Positions 36,422 through 49,155 are shown, numbered from the stretch's first letter. The stretch is 64,000 nucleotides of DNA from Bacillus paramycoides (GCF_001884235.1 NZ_MAOI01000064.1:42593-106592), one strand, 5' to 3'. The notes: generated by a model from the letters alone, not told the origin. Program-made: numbers and translations.

Positions 36422-36568
36422 GGAAACAACTCCCTTTTTATCGAGATATGTAAAATGCTAGCAAAATACGATGTATTTCACATGACTTTGTCGATAGAAA
36501 ATTAAAGGAATTTGTCTTAAAAGTCAAGAAATTTAAACTATAGCTGTTCAGTGAGAGGAAGTGAGCGC

Positions 36569-37207
36569 ATGAAGCAGACGAAACAAAAGGTAATTGATGC
36601 GGCAATATCGTTGTTTAATACGAAAGGTTATGATGGAACGTCGGTGCGAGACATTGCAAAGCGAGCGGATGTGAATGTAGCGAATATTTCATATTATTTT
36701 GCTGGAAAGCAAGGGTTATTAGAACAGCTTATTACTGATTTTTTAGAAGGATATATTCACGTAATTGAAACATCATTTGAACAGAGAGAATATTTATCGG
36801 CTAAAGATGCGATGGTGCAAATGGTACGCGGGATTTTACGATATCAATTTGATAATAGGGAACTGACACGTTTTTTTTATAGAGAGCTTTCGCTTGATAC
36901 GACATTAATTCGTGAAGTGATGACCGTTTATTTTTCTAGAGAAAGATATTATATAGAGCAAATTATTAAACAAGGACAAATGAAGAAAGAATTTAAAAAG
37001 GTATCTTTTACAATGTTTATGACGCAATTAAAAGGCATGATGAATATGCCGTTTTTATATCCGCAATATATATCAGAAGTGCTGCATTCTTTTCCGTCAG
37101 AGACATTTTTCTTAGAAATGTACACGAAAGAAATTGAGCAATGGATGGAACGAACATTGTATACAACGAATATGTACTATGAATTTCCAAGAGCTGTTCA
37201 TATGTGA
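36569..37207 (+). CDS. refZ: RefZ (YttP), TetR-type DNA-binding protein for forespore capture
   Basis: 212 residues with an N-terminal TetR helix-turn-helix (VIDAAISLFNTKGYDGTSVR, VNVANISYYFAGKQGLLEQL) and an alpha-helical dimer domain. In B. subtilis this gene next to ytsP is RefZ, which binds sites near oriC and influences FtsZ and forespore chromosome capture. GTG 36551 is in frame upstream, but AGAGGAAG fits ATG 36569. Naming rests on synteny; a generic TetR repressor is the alternative. Confidence 0.82.
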   Translation: MKQTKQKVIDAAISLFNTKGYDGTSVRDIAKRADVNVANISYYFAGKQGLLEQLITDFLEGYIHVIETSFEQREYLSAKDAMVQMVRGILRYQFDNRELTRFFYRELSLDTTLIREVMTVYFSRERYYIEQIIKQGQMKKEFKKVSFTMFMTQLKGMMNMPFLYPQYISEVLHSFPSETFFLEMYTKEIEQWMERTLYTTNMYYEFPRAVHM

Positions 37208-37243
37208 AAAACCCCCGCCTAACGAACTGAGGTGGGGATTTTT
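37207..37243. terminator. refZ / transporter terminator
   Basis: CCCC(C)GCCT-loop-AGGTGGGG hairpin with flanking A and T runs. Confidence 0.85.
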
Positions 37244-38163
37244 ATGTCTTGTTTTCTTTGCCATAAATTGTTGCATAATAGCGCAATAATTGTTAATGCC
37301 GCTCCGACAATTTCTATGTTGTCGATTGTATAACCTCGAAATATAGAACCGATAAGTGCAAGCACAGGAACTAAATTCATAAATAATATGCCGTTAATAG
37401 ATGAAATATATCGATTTCCCGTGTTCCAGCAAAATACAGCGATAACGCCCGCAATAATTGACATATAAAAGAGTTCAAAACGAACGCTCATAATTGTATG
37501 TAGTGATGGTACAGCGACTATATTTGCGTTTGTTAATGCAGTAACGATTACAACGAGTGAAATAGAACCGAATAAACAAGTTAATGTTGTGTATCTAAGT
37601 GGTGACCAAGACTTGAAATTAGCACCGCCGTTCGTGTAAATTACCCAGCAAGTAACGCCGCATAACATAAATATATTTGTTGATAAGTGACTTGCGGTTC
37701 CGAATAATAAGTGAATGTTTCCTTTTGAAATGACAAGCATAACACCGAATAATGCAACGAACATACAAAGAAAGGTGTAGTGTTGTGGGCGTTTATTTTT
37801 AGTTATCCATTGCAATAATAGAGCAATTAGTGGCATAAGAGACTGAATCATAGCCGCATGAATCGCTCCGGAAGGCCCAGCCAGTTGTTGTCCGTAGAAA
37901 ACGAGAAATCCATACCCTGCGAAACCGACTGTTCCATAAAAGAATAACGAAAGTGTTCGTTTTTCTAAGCGGAGCGAATTCTTCCCCTCGATGATTAAGA
38001 GCAGCATAAGGAAAATAATAGCTGCTGATCCATAGCGGATAGTTGTGAAGAAGAATGGATCTATAAACTGCAGGGCATTTGCCATTACAGGAAACATAAA
38101 TCCCCAAGCCATTACAGCGATTAAGCATAGAAGGGATCCGAGTAGTATTTGTTTTTTGTCCAA
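37219..38163 (-). CDS. EamA/DMT-family transporter
   Basis: 314 residues with ten hydrophobic segments in two EamA repeats (WGFMFPVMANALQFIDPFFF near residue 20; second repeat near 165). TTG start after an AAAGGAG site. Probably an amino-acid or metabolite exporter. Divergent from a LysR-family regulator 124 bp away, which is the classic arrangement of an exporter and its activator. Confidence 0.85.
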   Translation of the reverse strand: MDKKQILLGSLLCLIAVMAWGFMFPVMANALQFIDPFFFTTIRYGSAAIIFLMLLLIIEGKNSLRLEKRTLSLFFYGTVGFAGYGFLVFYGQQLAGPSGAIHAAMIQSLMPLIALLLQWITKNKRPQHYTFLCMFVALFGVMLVISKGNIHLLFGTASHLSTNIFMLCGVTCWVIYTNGGANFKSWSPLRYTTLTCLFGSISLVVIVTALTNANIVAVPSLHTIMSVRFELFYMSIIAGVIAVFCWNTGNRYISSINGILFMNLVPVLALIGSIFRGYTIDNIEIVGAALTIIALLCNNLWQRKQDIKIPTSVR

Positions 38164-38287
38164 GAGTATCTTTCTCCTTTTTATTTCGTTATAGTAAGTT
38201 GATAAAATAAGTATAAAGATTGATTCTTTCTAAGAGGAAATATAGATTTTTTATGGCGGTTATAACTTTTTGTTAGAGGTGTGTATG

Positions 38288-39130
38288 ATGGATTTGGAGG
38301 CAGTACGATCGTTTATTGAAGTAAAGAAAACGCGAAGTTTATCGAAAGCGAGTAAACTTTTACATATTTCACAACCAGCGCTTAGTAAACAAATTCAAAG
38401 ATTAGAAGCTGACTTAGAGGTTACTTTATTAAAACGTTCCGCTCAAGGGGTAGAGTTAACAAAAGCTGGAGAGCTATTTATAAAAAGAATGTCACCGATT
38501 TTGGAACAAATAAATGAAGTGAAAACGGAAATGAAGGAATTTCAAGAGAAGCGGAAAATCTCAATAGGTATATTACCGAGTTTAGCGGCTCATTACATAT
38601 CGAAGTGTAAAGACATATTAGGCGATGTATATGAAGTAGAGTGGCAAATCGAGCATACGAAAGTATTAATGGAATTATTTAAAGAGCGGAAGATTGAAGC
38701 GATGTTCATTGATTCAGTAGTAGAAGGCGCTACGTCTATAAAAGAAATTCGGAAAGAAAAAATTGTTTGTGCTGTTTCAAATGATCATCCGTATAAAGAG
38801 AAAACGGTAATCCGAATGGAAGATTTACAGGATGAAAAGTTAATTGTATACCCAGAAATATGCGATGTAAGGAAAATGATTATGAATATGTTTCAAGGTA
38901 TGGGCGTAAAACCGATAATTGCAGTTGAAACCTCTTATGCAGAACCTATGCTTGCGATGGTAGGAGCTGGACTTGGTATAACGTTGCTTCCAGAAATAGC
39001 TGTACAGCAAGCAGTAATGCAAGGTAATGTGCATGCAATTTCTGTAGAACCATCACTATTGCGAAAAATTTATTTCGTATCTCATATGGAAGAGTGCTTG
39101 TTATCGCGTTCATTTGAGGATAGAGGGTGA
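38288..39130 (+). CDS. LysR-family transcriptional regulator
   Basis: 280 residues: N-terminal winged helix (LEAVRSFIEVKKTRSLSKAS, KLLHISQPALSKQIQRLE) and a LysR substrate domain (GILPSLAAHYISKC; MVGAGLGITLLPE near residue 240). ATG 38288 lies 6 nt after AGAGGTG; ATG 38285 is an alternative. The divergent DMT transporter is the likely target. Confidence 0.9.
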   Translation: MDLEAVRSFIEVKKTRSLSKASKLLHISQPALSKQIQRLEADLEVTLLKRSAQGVELTKAGELFIKRMSPILEQINEVKTEMKEFQEKRKISIGILPSLAAHYISKCKDILGDVYEVEWQIEHTKVLMELFKERKIEAMFIDSVVEGATSIKEIRKEKIVCAVSNDHPYKEKTVIRMEDLQDEKLIVYPEICDVRKMIMNMFQGMGVKPIIAVETSYAEPMLAMVGAGLGITLLPEIAVQQAVMQGNVHAISVEPSLLRKIYFVSHMEECLLSRSFEDRG

Positions 39131-39253
39131 AGTAAACGGAATGTTGAGAAAGATTACAATTACATTTAAAGAAACATGAAATTTTAAAAAAAACTAGGTC
39201 AAAAACACGCCATTACATGGTATGATTAGTACATTGTTAGTTGTTAAATATAG

Positions 39254-41066
<1,813 letters not shown>

Positions 41067-41130
41067 TGTAATTTTGAAGACGATATTGCTATAATGAATA
41101 GCGGAATATAGTAAGGTTATTCGTTTCAAA

Positions 41131-41217
41131 ATAAAGTGAAATCATAAGTGATGGGGATTCATCCACCACTGATTGTTAATCTTCACCAATCAGGCTACCT
41201 GCAAATAGCGGAGAAAA
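41131..41217 (-). repeat. Degenerate short bcr1-like element
   Basis: ATAAA flank at 41131, then a diverged copy of the shorter element: ATCATAAGTGATGGGGAT...ATCCACCACTGATTG arms and GCAAATAGCGGA at the end. The right flank (GAGAAA) has lost the ATAAA. Relative of 4478-4638 and 35797-35880. Confidence 0.6.
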
Positions 41218-41321
41218 CTGTACACTTTTATATAAAAACGGAACCTTTGAGTAGTCTTAGCGTAATTACACGTATTTGTGATATGATTATATGATGTGAT
41301 AGCGCTGAAAGGGGAAGAACG

Positions 41322-42464
41322 ATGATCTATTTTGATAATAGTGCGACGACGAAGCCATATCCAGAAGCTCTTCAATCGTACGTAACGGTTGCAGGGAAAT
41401 ATTTTGGTAATCCTTCTTCTATTCATTCGCTTGGAGGAGAGGCAGAGCGTCTATTAACTCAATCGAGAACGATTGCAGCACAGCTCCTTCACGTTAAACC
41501 TTCTGAAATTATTTTCACATCAGGTGGAACGGAAGGGAATAACCTTGCGATTAAAGGGATAGCGATGAGGAATCGTTCGCGCGGCAAACATATCATTACA
41601 ACAAATATTGAACACGCGTCTGTGTTTGAGGCATATAAACAATTAGAAGATCTCGGTTTTGATGTAACATATTTACCGGTTAACGAGCATGGTGTTGTAT
41701 CGGTAGAAGATGTAAAACGAGCGCTTCGTGAAGATACGATTCTTGTGTCGATTATTCACGTGAACAACGAGACGGGAGCAATTCAGCCCGTTGCTGAAAT
41801 TGGAACGTTATTATCGAATTATCCGAAAATAAGATTTCACGTGGACCATGTACAAGGGATAGGAAAAGTACCACTTGATTTATACGCTTCTCATATTGAT
41901 CTTTGTTCAATATCTGGGCATAAATTTCACAGTGTAAAGGGAACAGGACTTCTTTATGTACGTGATGGTGTAAGATTAGATCCAATCTTATCAGGTGGTC
42001 AACAAGAGCTCAAGTATCGCTCAGGTACAGAAAACTTACCTGGTATTGTAGCGATGGTGAAAGCACTTCGTATGACGATGGAACAAGTGAAAGAAAAGGT
42101 AGTTCATTTGCAAAATTTACAAACAGAGCTGGTCCGTTTCTTTAAAGAGATGGAAGATGTAACGATTAATACGTCACTTGAATATGCGGCACCGCACATT
42201 TTAAACGTATCATTTGTTGGTTTAAAACCAGAAGTAGTCGTTCATGCTTTAGAAGAGCATGGTGTATATGTATCGACGAAGTCTGCTTGTTCTTCAAAAG
42301 CAAATGAAGTGAGCCGAGTACTAGTGTCAATGGGAGTACCGCACGCCGCAGCTGCAAGTGCGATTCGCATTAGTCTAGCACCGGAAAACACGATGGAAGA
42401 AGTAAAACAATTTGAAGGTATTGTTAAAGAGACAATGCCAAAATTATATGAAGTGATGAGGTAA
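41322..42464 (+). CDS. nifZ: NifZ, cysteine desulfurase serving ThiI
   Basis: 380-residue PLP enzyme that takes sulfur from cysteine as a persulfide. PLP lysine in SISGHKFHSVKGTGLLYV (about 200), the NNETGAIQPV motif (about 147) and the catalytic Cys loop in STKSACSSKANEVSRVL (about 322). In B. subtilis NifZ is the sulfur donor for ThiI, whose gene follows 6 bp downstream. Confidence 0.93.
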   Translation: MIYFDNSATTKPYPEALQSYVTVAGKYFGNPSSIHSLGGEAERLLTQSRTIAAQLLHVKPSEIIFTSGGTEGNNLAIKGIAMRNRSRGKHIITTNIEHASVFEAYKQLEDLGFDVTYLPVNEHGVVSVEDVKRALREDTILVSIIHVNNETGAIQPVAEIGTLLSNYPKIRFHVDHVQGIGKVPLDLYASHIDLCSISGHKFHSVKGTGLLYVRDGVRLDPILSGGQQELKYRSGTENLPGIVAMVKALRMTMEQVKEKVVHLQNLQTELVRFFKEMEDVTINTSLEYAAPHILNVSFVGLKPEVVVHALEEHGVYVSTKSACSSKANEVSRVLVSMGVPHAAAASAIRISLAPENTMEEVKQFEGIVKETMPKLYEVMR

Positions 42465-43685
<1,221 letters not shown>

Positions 43686-43712
43686 AACCATAAATTACCA
43701 TATCTAAAATAT

Positions 43713-43742
43713 GTATGAAGTCATGTTGTTTATCACACTCTA
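43713..43742 (+). promoter_or_regulatory. Candidate sigma-G promoter of the SASP gene
   Basis: GTATG (-35, 43713-43717) and CACTCTA (-10, 43736-43742) with an 18-bp gap, close to the forespore sigma-G pattern. Fits forespore-only expression of SASPs. Confidence 0.5.
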
Positions 43743-43765
43743 TACTCACAAGGAGGTGATACAAC

Positions 43766-43960
43766 ATGGCAAGCACAAATAAATTAGCAGTGTCTGGTGC
43801 TCAAGCAGCATTAGATCAAATGAAATACGAAATCGCTCAAGAGTTTGGTGTTCAACTTGGAGCTGATTCAACATCTCGCGCTAACGGTTCTGTTGGTGGC
43901 GAAATCACTAAACGTCTAGTTTCACTAGCTGAGCAACAATTAGGCGGTTTCCAAAAATAA
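43766..43960 (+). CDS. sspA: Alpha/beta-type small acid-soluble spore protein
   Basis: 64 residues; the two signature helices [20 protein letters not shown] and [20 protein letters not shown], the first ending in the GPR protease site ([10 protein letters not shown]). It coats and protects forespore DNA. AAGGAGG site. Next to thiI as sspA is in B. subtilis, though exact paralogue numbering among B. cereus SASPs is not certain. Confidence 0.95.
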   Translation: MASTNKLAVSGAQAALDQMKYEIAQEFGVQLGADSTSRANGSVGGEITKRLVSLAEQQLGGFQK

Positions 43961-43979
43961 TCCCATATACGATGGCTTA

Positions 43980-44011
43980 GAAAGAGCGGGTTTTCCCGCT
44001 CTTTCTTTTTT
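43980..44011 (+). terminator. sspA terminator
   Basis: AAAGAGCGGG-tttt-CCCGCTCTTTCTTTTT. Confidence 0.92.
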
Positions 44012-44015
44012 GTTG

Positions 44016-44104
44016 TGTCGCTTTTTGTCGGTAAGTCGATATCACCTGTCGAACGTTGATATATTTAGTTTTACGTCGATATATTTGAAAAACTGTCGAT
44101 ATAG
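44016..44104 (-). repeat. ATATATCGAC-type short repeat cluster, copy 2
   Basis: Read on the minus strand, four units spaced about 20-22 bp apart start TATATCGAC, ATATATCGAC, ATATATCAAC and ATATCGACTTACCGACA. This is the largest of the three related clusters. Confidence 0.75.
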
Positions 44105-44215
44105 TTTCATTTACCAATTCAGCAAAACTGAAAAATTTGTCAAAAGAAGAGGGTTCAAAATTTACAGAAAATTCTTTATTATATAAGAGAGGCATAGAAA
44201 TAAAGGAGGATGTTT

Positions 44216-45802
44216 ATGAAGAGAGAGGAATTGTTGGCGCCACCGTCTTATAATTTAGTTTCGGAAATAGAGAAATATACAGGCGATAAAGAGAAGCTTG
44301 CTTTAATTTGGCAAGATGATAAAGGAAATAGACGAGAGGTTACATATTTTGAACTAATGCAAGGTGCGAATAAAATTGGAAACGCTTTTATAAAAAGTGG
44401 CTTGCAAAAAGGGGACAAGCTCCTTATTATGATGCCGCGCTTAATTGAAGCTTACATGACGTATATCGCTGCGATTAAAGCAGGATTTGTCGTTATTCCA
44501 AGCTCAGAAATGTTGCGTAAAAAAGATATTGAGTATCGTATTGAGCACGGGGAAGTGAAGGCAATCGTCAGCTACGAACCGTATATTGGACAATTTGACG
44601 AGATAGAGGCGATGGACTCTCTTCAAAAATTCGTTCTGAGCGAGCGATCAGTAGATGGATGGACAAACTTAAAAACAGCATTAGAAACAGAAAGTGACAT
44701 GCTAGAAATAGCGAAGACAGATAAAGAAGATATGGTCTTTTTATCTTATACGTCAGGGACGACAGGAAATCCAAAAGGTGTTGTTCATACGCATGCATGG
44801 GCATACGCACATTTACGTACAAGCGCTCCAAACTGGCTTGGAATTGAAGAAAATGATGTTGTATGGGCAACGGCTAGTCCAGGTTGGCAAAAGTGGATTT
44901 GGAGCCCGTTTTTAGCGACTCTCGGTTCAGGTGCAACAGGATTTGTATATCACGGTAAATTTGAACCGAAAACGTATTTGAATTTATTAGGTGATAACAA
45001 GGTGAATGTGCTTTGTTGTACGCCGACTGAGTATAGATTAATGGCAAAGGTAGAAAACTTAAGTGAATACAATTTAGAGGCGTTACATAGCGCTGTATCA
45101 GCAGGTGAACCGTTAAACAGGGAAGTTATTAAAACGTTCCAAAGGCATTTCGATATTACAGTAAGAGACGGTTATGGGCAAACGGAAAACACGTTACTTG
45201 TTGGTATAATGAAAGGAATGGGCATTAGACCAGGGTCAATGGGAAAACCGACGCCAGGAAACCATGTTGATATCGTAAATGAGGAAGGAATTCCAGTACA
45301 GGTAGGAGAAGTTGGTGATATTGCGGTTCATATTGAAACACCAGCACTCTTTAAACAATATTATAAAGACGATGAGCGCACAGCGATGCAATTCCGCGGC
45401 GATTATTATATTACCGGTGACAAAGCGAAAAAAGATGAAGACGGCTATTTCTGGTTTGAAGGACGCGGAGATGATATTATTATTAGCTCTGGTTATACAA
45501 TCGGACCGTTTGAAGTAGAAGATGCACTTGTAAAACATCCATACGTAAGAGAATGTGCTGTTGTCGCAAGTCCAGATGAAATTCGCGGAAGTGTCGTGAA
45601 GGCATTTATCGTATTAAGAGAGAATATACAAGAGAACGAAGAAATATTAATTCCAGTGCTTCAAGAACACGTCAAAGAACTGACTGCACCATATAAATAC
45701 CCTCGCAAAATTGAATTTGTAGATGAACTACCAAAAACGATTTCTGGAAAAATTCGCCGTATTGAACTTAGAAAACAAGAGATGGAGCTTCCTTCAAAAT
45801 AA
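44216..45802 (+). CDS. mbcS: MbcS-type acyl-CoA synthetase
   Basis: 528-residue AMP-forming ligase, next in order to sspA as ytcI/mbcS is in B. subtilis, where it activates branched and medium short-chain acids. ATP motif SYTSGTTGNPKGVVHTH (about 180), DGYGQTENT near 322 and C-terminal PKTISGKIRRI. The ATG at 44210 overlaps AAAGGAGG, so ATG 44216 is chosen. The exact substrate is inferred from synteny. Confidence 0.85.
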   Translation: MKREELLAPPSYNLVSEIEKYTGDKEKLALIWQDDKGNRREVTYFELMQGANKIGNAFIKSGLQKGDKLLIMMPRLIEAYMTYIAAIKAGFVVIPSSEMLRKKDIEYRIEHGEVKAIVSYEPYIGQFDEIEAMDSLQKFVLSERSVDGWTNLKTALETESDMLEIAKTDKEDMVFLSYTSGTTGNPKGVVHTHAWAYAHLRTSAPNWLGIEENDVVWATASPGWQKWIWSPFLATLGSGATGFVYHGKFEPKTYLNLLGDNKVNVLCCTPTEYRLMAKVENLSEYNLEALHSAVSAGEPLNREVIKTFQRHFDITVRDGYGQTENTLLVGIMKGMGIRPGSMGKPTPGNHVDIVNEEGIPVQVGEVGDIAVHIETPALFKQYYKDDERTAMQFRGDYYITGDKAKKDEDGYFWFEGRGDDIIISSGYTIGPFEVEDALVKHPYVRECAVVASPDEIRGSVVKAFIVLRENIQENEEILIPVLQEHVKELTAPYKYPRKIEFVDELPKTISGKIRRIELRKQEMELPSK

Positions 45803-45905
45803 TTTCGAAAATGAAGGGGTAAATAGTTGAATAAGATGTAAAACGTATGATATTATAAAAACGAACACAAGTTCTATTTTAAAAACTTAAAAAAGAGGTG
45901 TCCGT

Positions 45906-46337
45906 ATGATTTTAGGTATCAATCCGTACTTAGTTTTAGATGGTAGTGGACAAGAAGCTGTACAGTTTTATAAAGAGGCGTTAGATGCAAAAGTAGAAGT
46001 AATGCAAACTTTTGGTGACATGCCTGAAAATCCAGAATACCCGATTCCAGCTGAAGCGAAAGAGCGCGTTTTACATGCTCATTTAAAAGTTGGTAATACG
46101 GAACTTATGATTTCTGATACATTTCCAGGTAAAGGGCATGCGATTGGATCTCAAGTAACAATTGCAATTCGAATTAGTAATGCAGAGAAAGCAAAAGAAG
46201 TATTTGATAAGTTACAAGAAGGTGGAGAAGTTTTAATGCCACTTCAAGAAACTTTCTGGAGCCCAGCATACGGACAAGTAAAAGATAAATTTAGTATTGA
46301 ATGGCAAATTACAACGAATCCTACTGAACAAAATTAA
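45906..46337 (+). CDS. VOC-superfamily (PhnB-like glyoxalase) protein
   Basis: 143 residues; N-terminal PYLVLDGSGQEAVQFYKEAL and C-terminal FWSPAYGQVKDKFSIEWQI are PhnB/3-demethylubiquinone-methyltransferase-type VOC motifs. Such proteins bind metals or small metabolites; many are resistance or uncharacterised enzymes. AAGAGGTG site. Single gene. Confidence 0.85.
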   Translation: MILGINPYLVLDGSGQEAVQFYKEALDAKVEVMQTFGDMPENPEYPIPAEAKERVLHAHLKVGNTELMISDTFPGKGHAIGSQVTIAIRISNAEKAKEVFDKLQEGGEVLMPLQETFWSPAYGQVKDKFSIEWQITTNPTEQN

Positions 46338-46344
46338 TTTTTGG

Positions 46345-46380
46345 AAAAGCACCATTTTTAATCGGAATGGTGCTTTTTTT
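46345..46380 (+). terminator. VOC gene terminator
   Basis: AAAAGCACCATT...AATGGTGCTTTTTTT. Confidence 0.92.
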
Positions 46381-46421
46381 ATACACTTTAATTTAGACTA
46401 AAGGAAAAAGGGGATGAGTAT

Positions 46422-47990
46422 ATGGGAGAAATTTGGTATGGCGGCATCATTTACACGATGAGAGAAGAAAATGAAAAAGCGGAAGCTATTTACGTTGAAA
46501 ACGGCATGATCGCTGATATCGGGAGTAAGGAAGAGTTAGAAAACCGATATGCTGCGGAGATGTTGCATGACTTAGAAGGAAAAACAATGATTCCGGGGCT
46601 CGTTGATAGCCATATGCATCTTATTGGGCATGGAGAGAGGTTGCTTCGTCTAGATTTATCAAATTGTACATCTTATAGCGAAGTGCTTATTCTTGTTCAG
46701 AAGCGAGTAGAAGAAGCTTCACAAGGAACATGGATTATCGGGGAAGGCTGGAATGAAAATAATTTTACAGATACAAAGCATGTTCATATACGTGATTTAG
46801 ATGAGATTTCTAAAGAGCATCCGATTTTATTAAAGCGCGTTTGTCGTCACGTTACATGGGTGAATTCATACATATTGGAACAAGCGAACATAACAGAAGC
46901 GACACAAGACCCGAAAGGCGGGAAAATTGGTCGTGATGCGTCTAATAAGTTAACAGGACTTTTATATGAGCAAGGACAAGAGTTAATTAAACATGTTCAG
47001 CCTGAAATAGATGGAGTGTATTTGCAAAGCGCGTTACAAACGGCTATTTCAGACTGCTGGCAATACGGGTTAGTTGGCGGACATACGGAAGACTTAAATT
47101 ATTATGGCGGCTTTCAAAAAACGTACAATGCGTTTTCGTATGTTATAAACGAAATGCCATTTAAAGCACATTTACTCGTCCATCATGAAGTAGCGAATGA
47201 ACGAAACGAATATGAAAATAAGCATTATATTGAATTTGGAGCGATGAAAATTTTTTCTGACGGCTCTTTTGGCGGAAGAACGGCTTTATTAAGCGAGCCG
47301 TACGAAGATGCGAAGGAAACGAATGGAGTTGCCATTTTTTCACGTGAAGAGCTTGCAGAGTTAGTGAAGAAAGCACGTGATTTACATATGCCGGTTGCCA
47401 TTCATACAATCGGTGATTTATCGCTTGAATATGTAATTGATGCGCTTGAATTATATCCACCTGCAGAAGGATTACGTGACCGTATTATTCATTGCCAGCT
47501 TGCCCGTGAAGACTTAATTGAAAGAATGAAGAGTTTGCAAGCAATCATTGATATTCAGCCTGTCTTTGTGTCGTCGGATTTTCCATCAGTTATTGAAAAA
47601 CTAGGAGAACATCGCCTTCGTTATGCATACGCTTGGAAGACATTACTCGATGCGGGATTACATTGTAACGGAGGATCTGATGCTCCAATTGAACAAATAA
47701 ATCCGTTTTTAGGCATATATAGTGCTGTTACACGTCGAAGCTTTATTGACGGCGTATGCTATATGCCAGAAGAAAAGTTAACGGTATATGAGGCAGTTTC
47801 TTTGTTTACGACAGGAAGTGCATACGCAATTGGCAAAGAAGCGAAGCGGGGGCAAATCGCAAAAGGATATGAAGCAGACTTTACGATATTAGATCGCAAC
47901 ATATTTGAAATTGGGCCAGAAGAAATAAAAGAAGTACAGGCAGAAATGACCGTCATTGACGGGAAGATTGTGTATAGAAAAGATGTGTGA
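46422..47990 (+). CDS. Amidohydrolase of the YtcJ family
   Basis: 522 residues of the amidohydrolase superfamily, N-substituted-amide type: GLVDSHMHLIGHG metal HxH (about residue 60), SDGSFGGRTALL (about 284), IHTIGDLSLEY (about 327) and GSDAPIEQINP (about 420). The B. subtilis YtcJ neighbourhood fits. Substrate unknown. A GGGGATGA site precedes the ATG. Confidence 0.87.
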   Translation: MGEIWYGGIIYTMREENEKAEAIYVENGMIADIGSKEELENRYAAEMLHDLEGKTMIPGLVDSHMHLIGHGERLLRLDLSNCTSYSEVLILVQKRVEEASQGTWIIGEGWNENNFTDTKHVHIRDLDEISKEHPILLKRVCRHVTWVNSYILEQANITEATQDPKGGKIGRDASNKLTGLLYEQGQELIKHVQPEIDGVYLQSALQTAISDCWQYGLVGGHTEDLNYYGGFQKTYNAFSYVINEMPFKAHLLVHHEVANERNEYENKHYIEFGAMKIFSDGSFGGRTALLSEPYEDAKETNGVAIFSREELAELVKKARDLHMPVAIHTIGDLSLEYVIDALELYPPAEGLRDRIIHCQLAREDLIERMKSLQAIIDIQPVFVSSDFPSVIEKLGEHRLRYAYAWKTLLDAGLHCNGGSDAPIEQINPFLGIYSAVTRRSFIDGVCYMPEEKLTVYEAVSLFTTGSAYAIGKEAKRGQIAKGYEADFTILDRNIFEIGPEEIKEVQAEMTVIDGKIVYRKDV

Positions 47991-47992
47991 AA

Positions 47993-48068
47993 GTATATCA
48001 GCGATTTTCGGAATATATCGACCGCAACTCGAGATATATCGATTTACCGATAAAAACTGACAATGATA
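47993..48068 (+). repeat. ATATATCGAC-type short repeat cluster, copy 3
   Basis: Three units (TATATCAGCGATTTTCGG, ATATATCGACCGC, ATATATCGATTTACCGA) with about 20-bp spacing, then ACTGACAATG. Same family as 20933-20995 and 44016-44104. Just after it lies CCAATAGCGGGGG, similar to the tip of the bcr1-like elements. Confidence 0.7.
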
Positions 48069-48101
48069 TGAGGCTGTGCGCCAATAGCGGGGGAAATAAA
48101 T

Positions 48102-48146
48102 ACCCCTCGAATTATGGGATTTCCATAATTCGAGGGGTGTTTTATT
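48102..48146. terminator. Perfect bidirectional terminator
   Basis: 16-bp perfect arms ACCCCTCGAATTATGG / CCATAATTCGAGGGGT, converging ytcJ-like and nadK2 genes. Confidence 0.92.
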
Positions 48147-48147
48147 A

Positions 48148-48951
48148 CTATAAAAACGTTCTCTGTACTTTTTCCCAGAAGGAATTATTTTTTAATTTAA
48201 CAGTTTTAATTTGTTTATCGCTTAAACGAACAACGGCTTTTTCCACTTGTTTAATGCTAAGTGCTTCGTTATCCATTCCGATAACAGGATAATCATTTCC
48301 ATCTGGTCTAAGTTTTAAAGTTAACGTACGTTCGTGATTTAAAAGAAACGGTGATCCGAGTGTACGGTATGTGTTGTTATTTAAAGATGCTAGTTCGCTT
48401 ACTTGGAAACATGGGATAAGTGGATCGACAACTGCACCATGTAATGATTTATTATAAGCGGTACTTCCTGTTGGTGTGGAGATAACTAATCCATCACCTC
48501 TAAATGTTTCGAAATGTAAATCGTCGACGTGTACATCTACGACAAATGTTTTAATGATGCTAGAGCGTAATGAGAACTCATTTAAACAATGGAAAGATGT
48601 GCCGTGATCTACATCTACTTTAATTGTTGGATACTTTCGCACTTCAATTTCATTTTTTGTAATTTCTTGAAGGGCTGTATCAACGTGGTCAATGTGGAAA
48701 TCGCAGTAGAAAGAAATTTCATCTTTCGTCGAAATACCTGCGTATAAGCAATCTTCTCTAAAACCGGTTTTGCGAACGGCTTGTAAGAAAGTTCCATCAT
48801 CTCCAACGCTGACGATAGCGTTTGCATTTTTTGGATGATCTAATATGGTAAATCCATTCTCCTCTAAAATACGATATATTGGTTTCATTTTTTCAACGAG
48901 CGTTACTTTGTCATCACCATAAAAGAAAAATAAATTGCGACGATCTGCCAT
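48148..48951 (-). CDS. nadK2: NAD kinase 2 (YtdI type)
   Basis: 267 residues. NAD-kinase motifs VSVGDDGTFLQAV (GDG-like, about residue 51), SRNV-type lacking here, and STPTGSTAYNKSLHGAVV (about 149). Phosphorylates NAD to NADP. The longer ORF (to 48975) was not used because GGAGGG fits ATG 48951, giving the YtdI length. Confidence 0.92.
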   Translation of the reverse strand: MADRRNLFFFYGDDKVTLVEKMKPIYRILEENGFTILDHPKNANAIVSVGDDGTFLQAVRKTGFREDCLYAGISTKDEISFYCDFHIDHVDTALQEITKNEIEVRKYPTIKVDVDHGTSFHCLNEFSLRSSIIKTFVVDVHVDDLHFETFRGDGLVISTPTGSTAYNKSLHGAVVDPLIPCFQVSELASLNNNTYRTLGSPFLLNHERTLTLKLRPDGNDYPVIGMDNEALSIKQVEKAVVRLSDKQIKTVKLKNNSFWEKVQRTFL

Positions 48952-49155
48952 TATGTATCCCTCCACTGCAGTCAAATTTTCTAATCTTAGTGCTGCATAT
49001 CATGAGAGTGTATTCTGAATGATATGCTCAAATAGTATATTTCGATATAAAATGTCAAAATTCCTTTTTATTTTTAGAAAAATTTTTATATTCAATTTTA
49101 TAAAAGGTTGTTTAATGATGAATAAACTTGTCGATAATGGGTATGGAGTGAAAGG

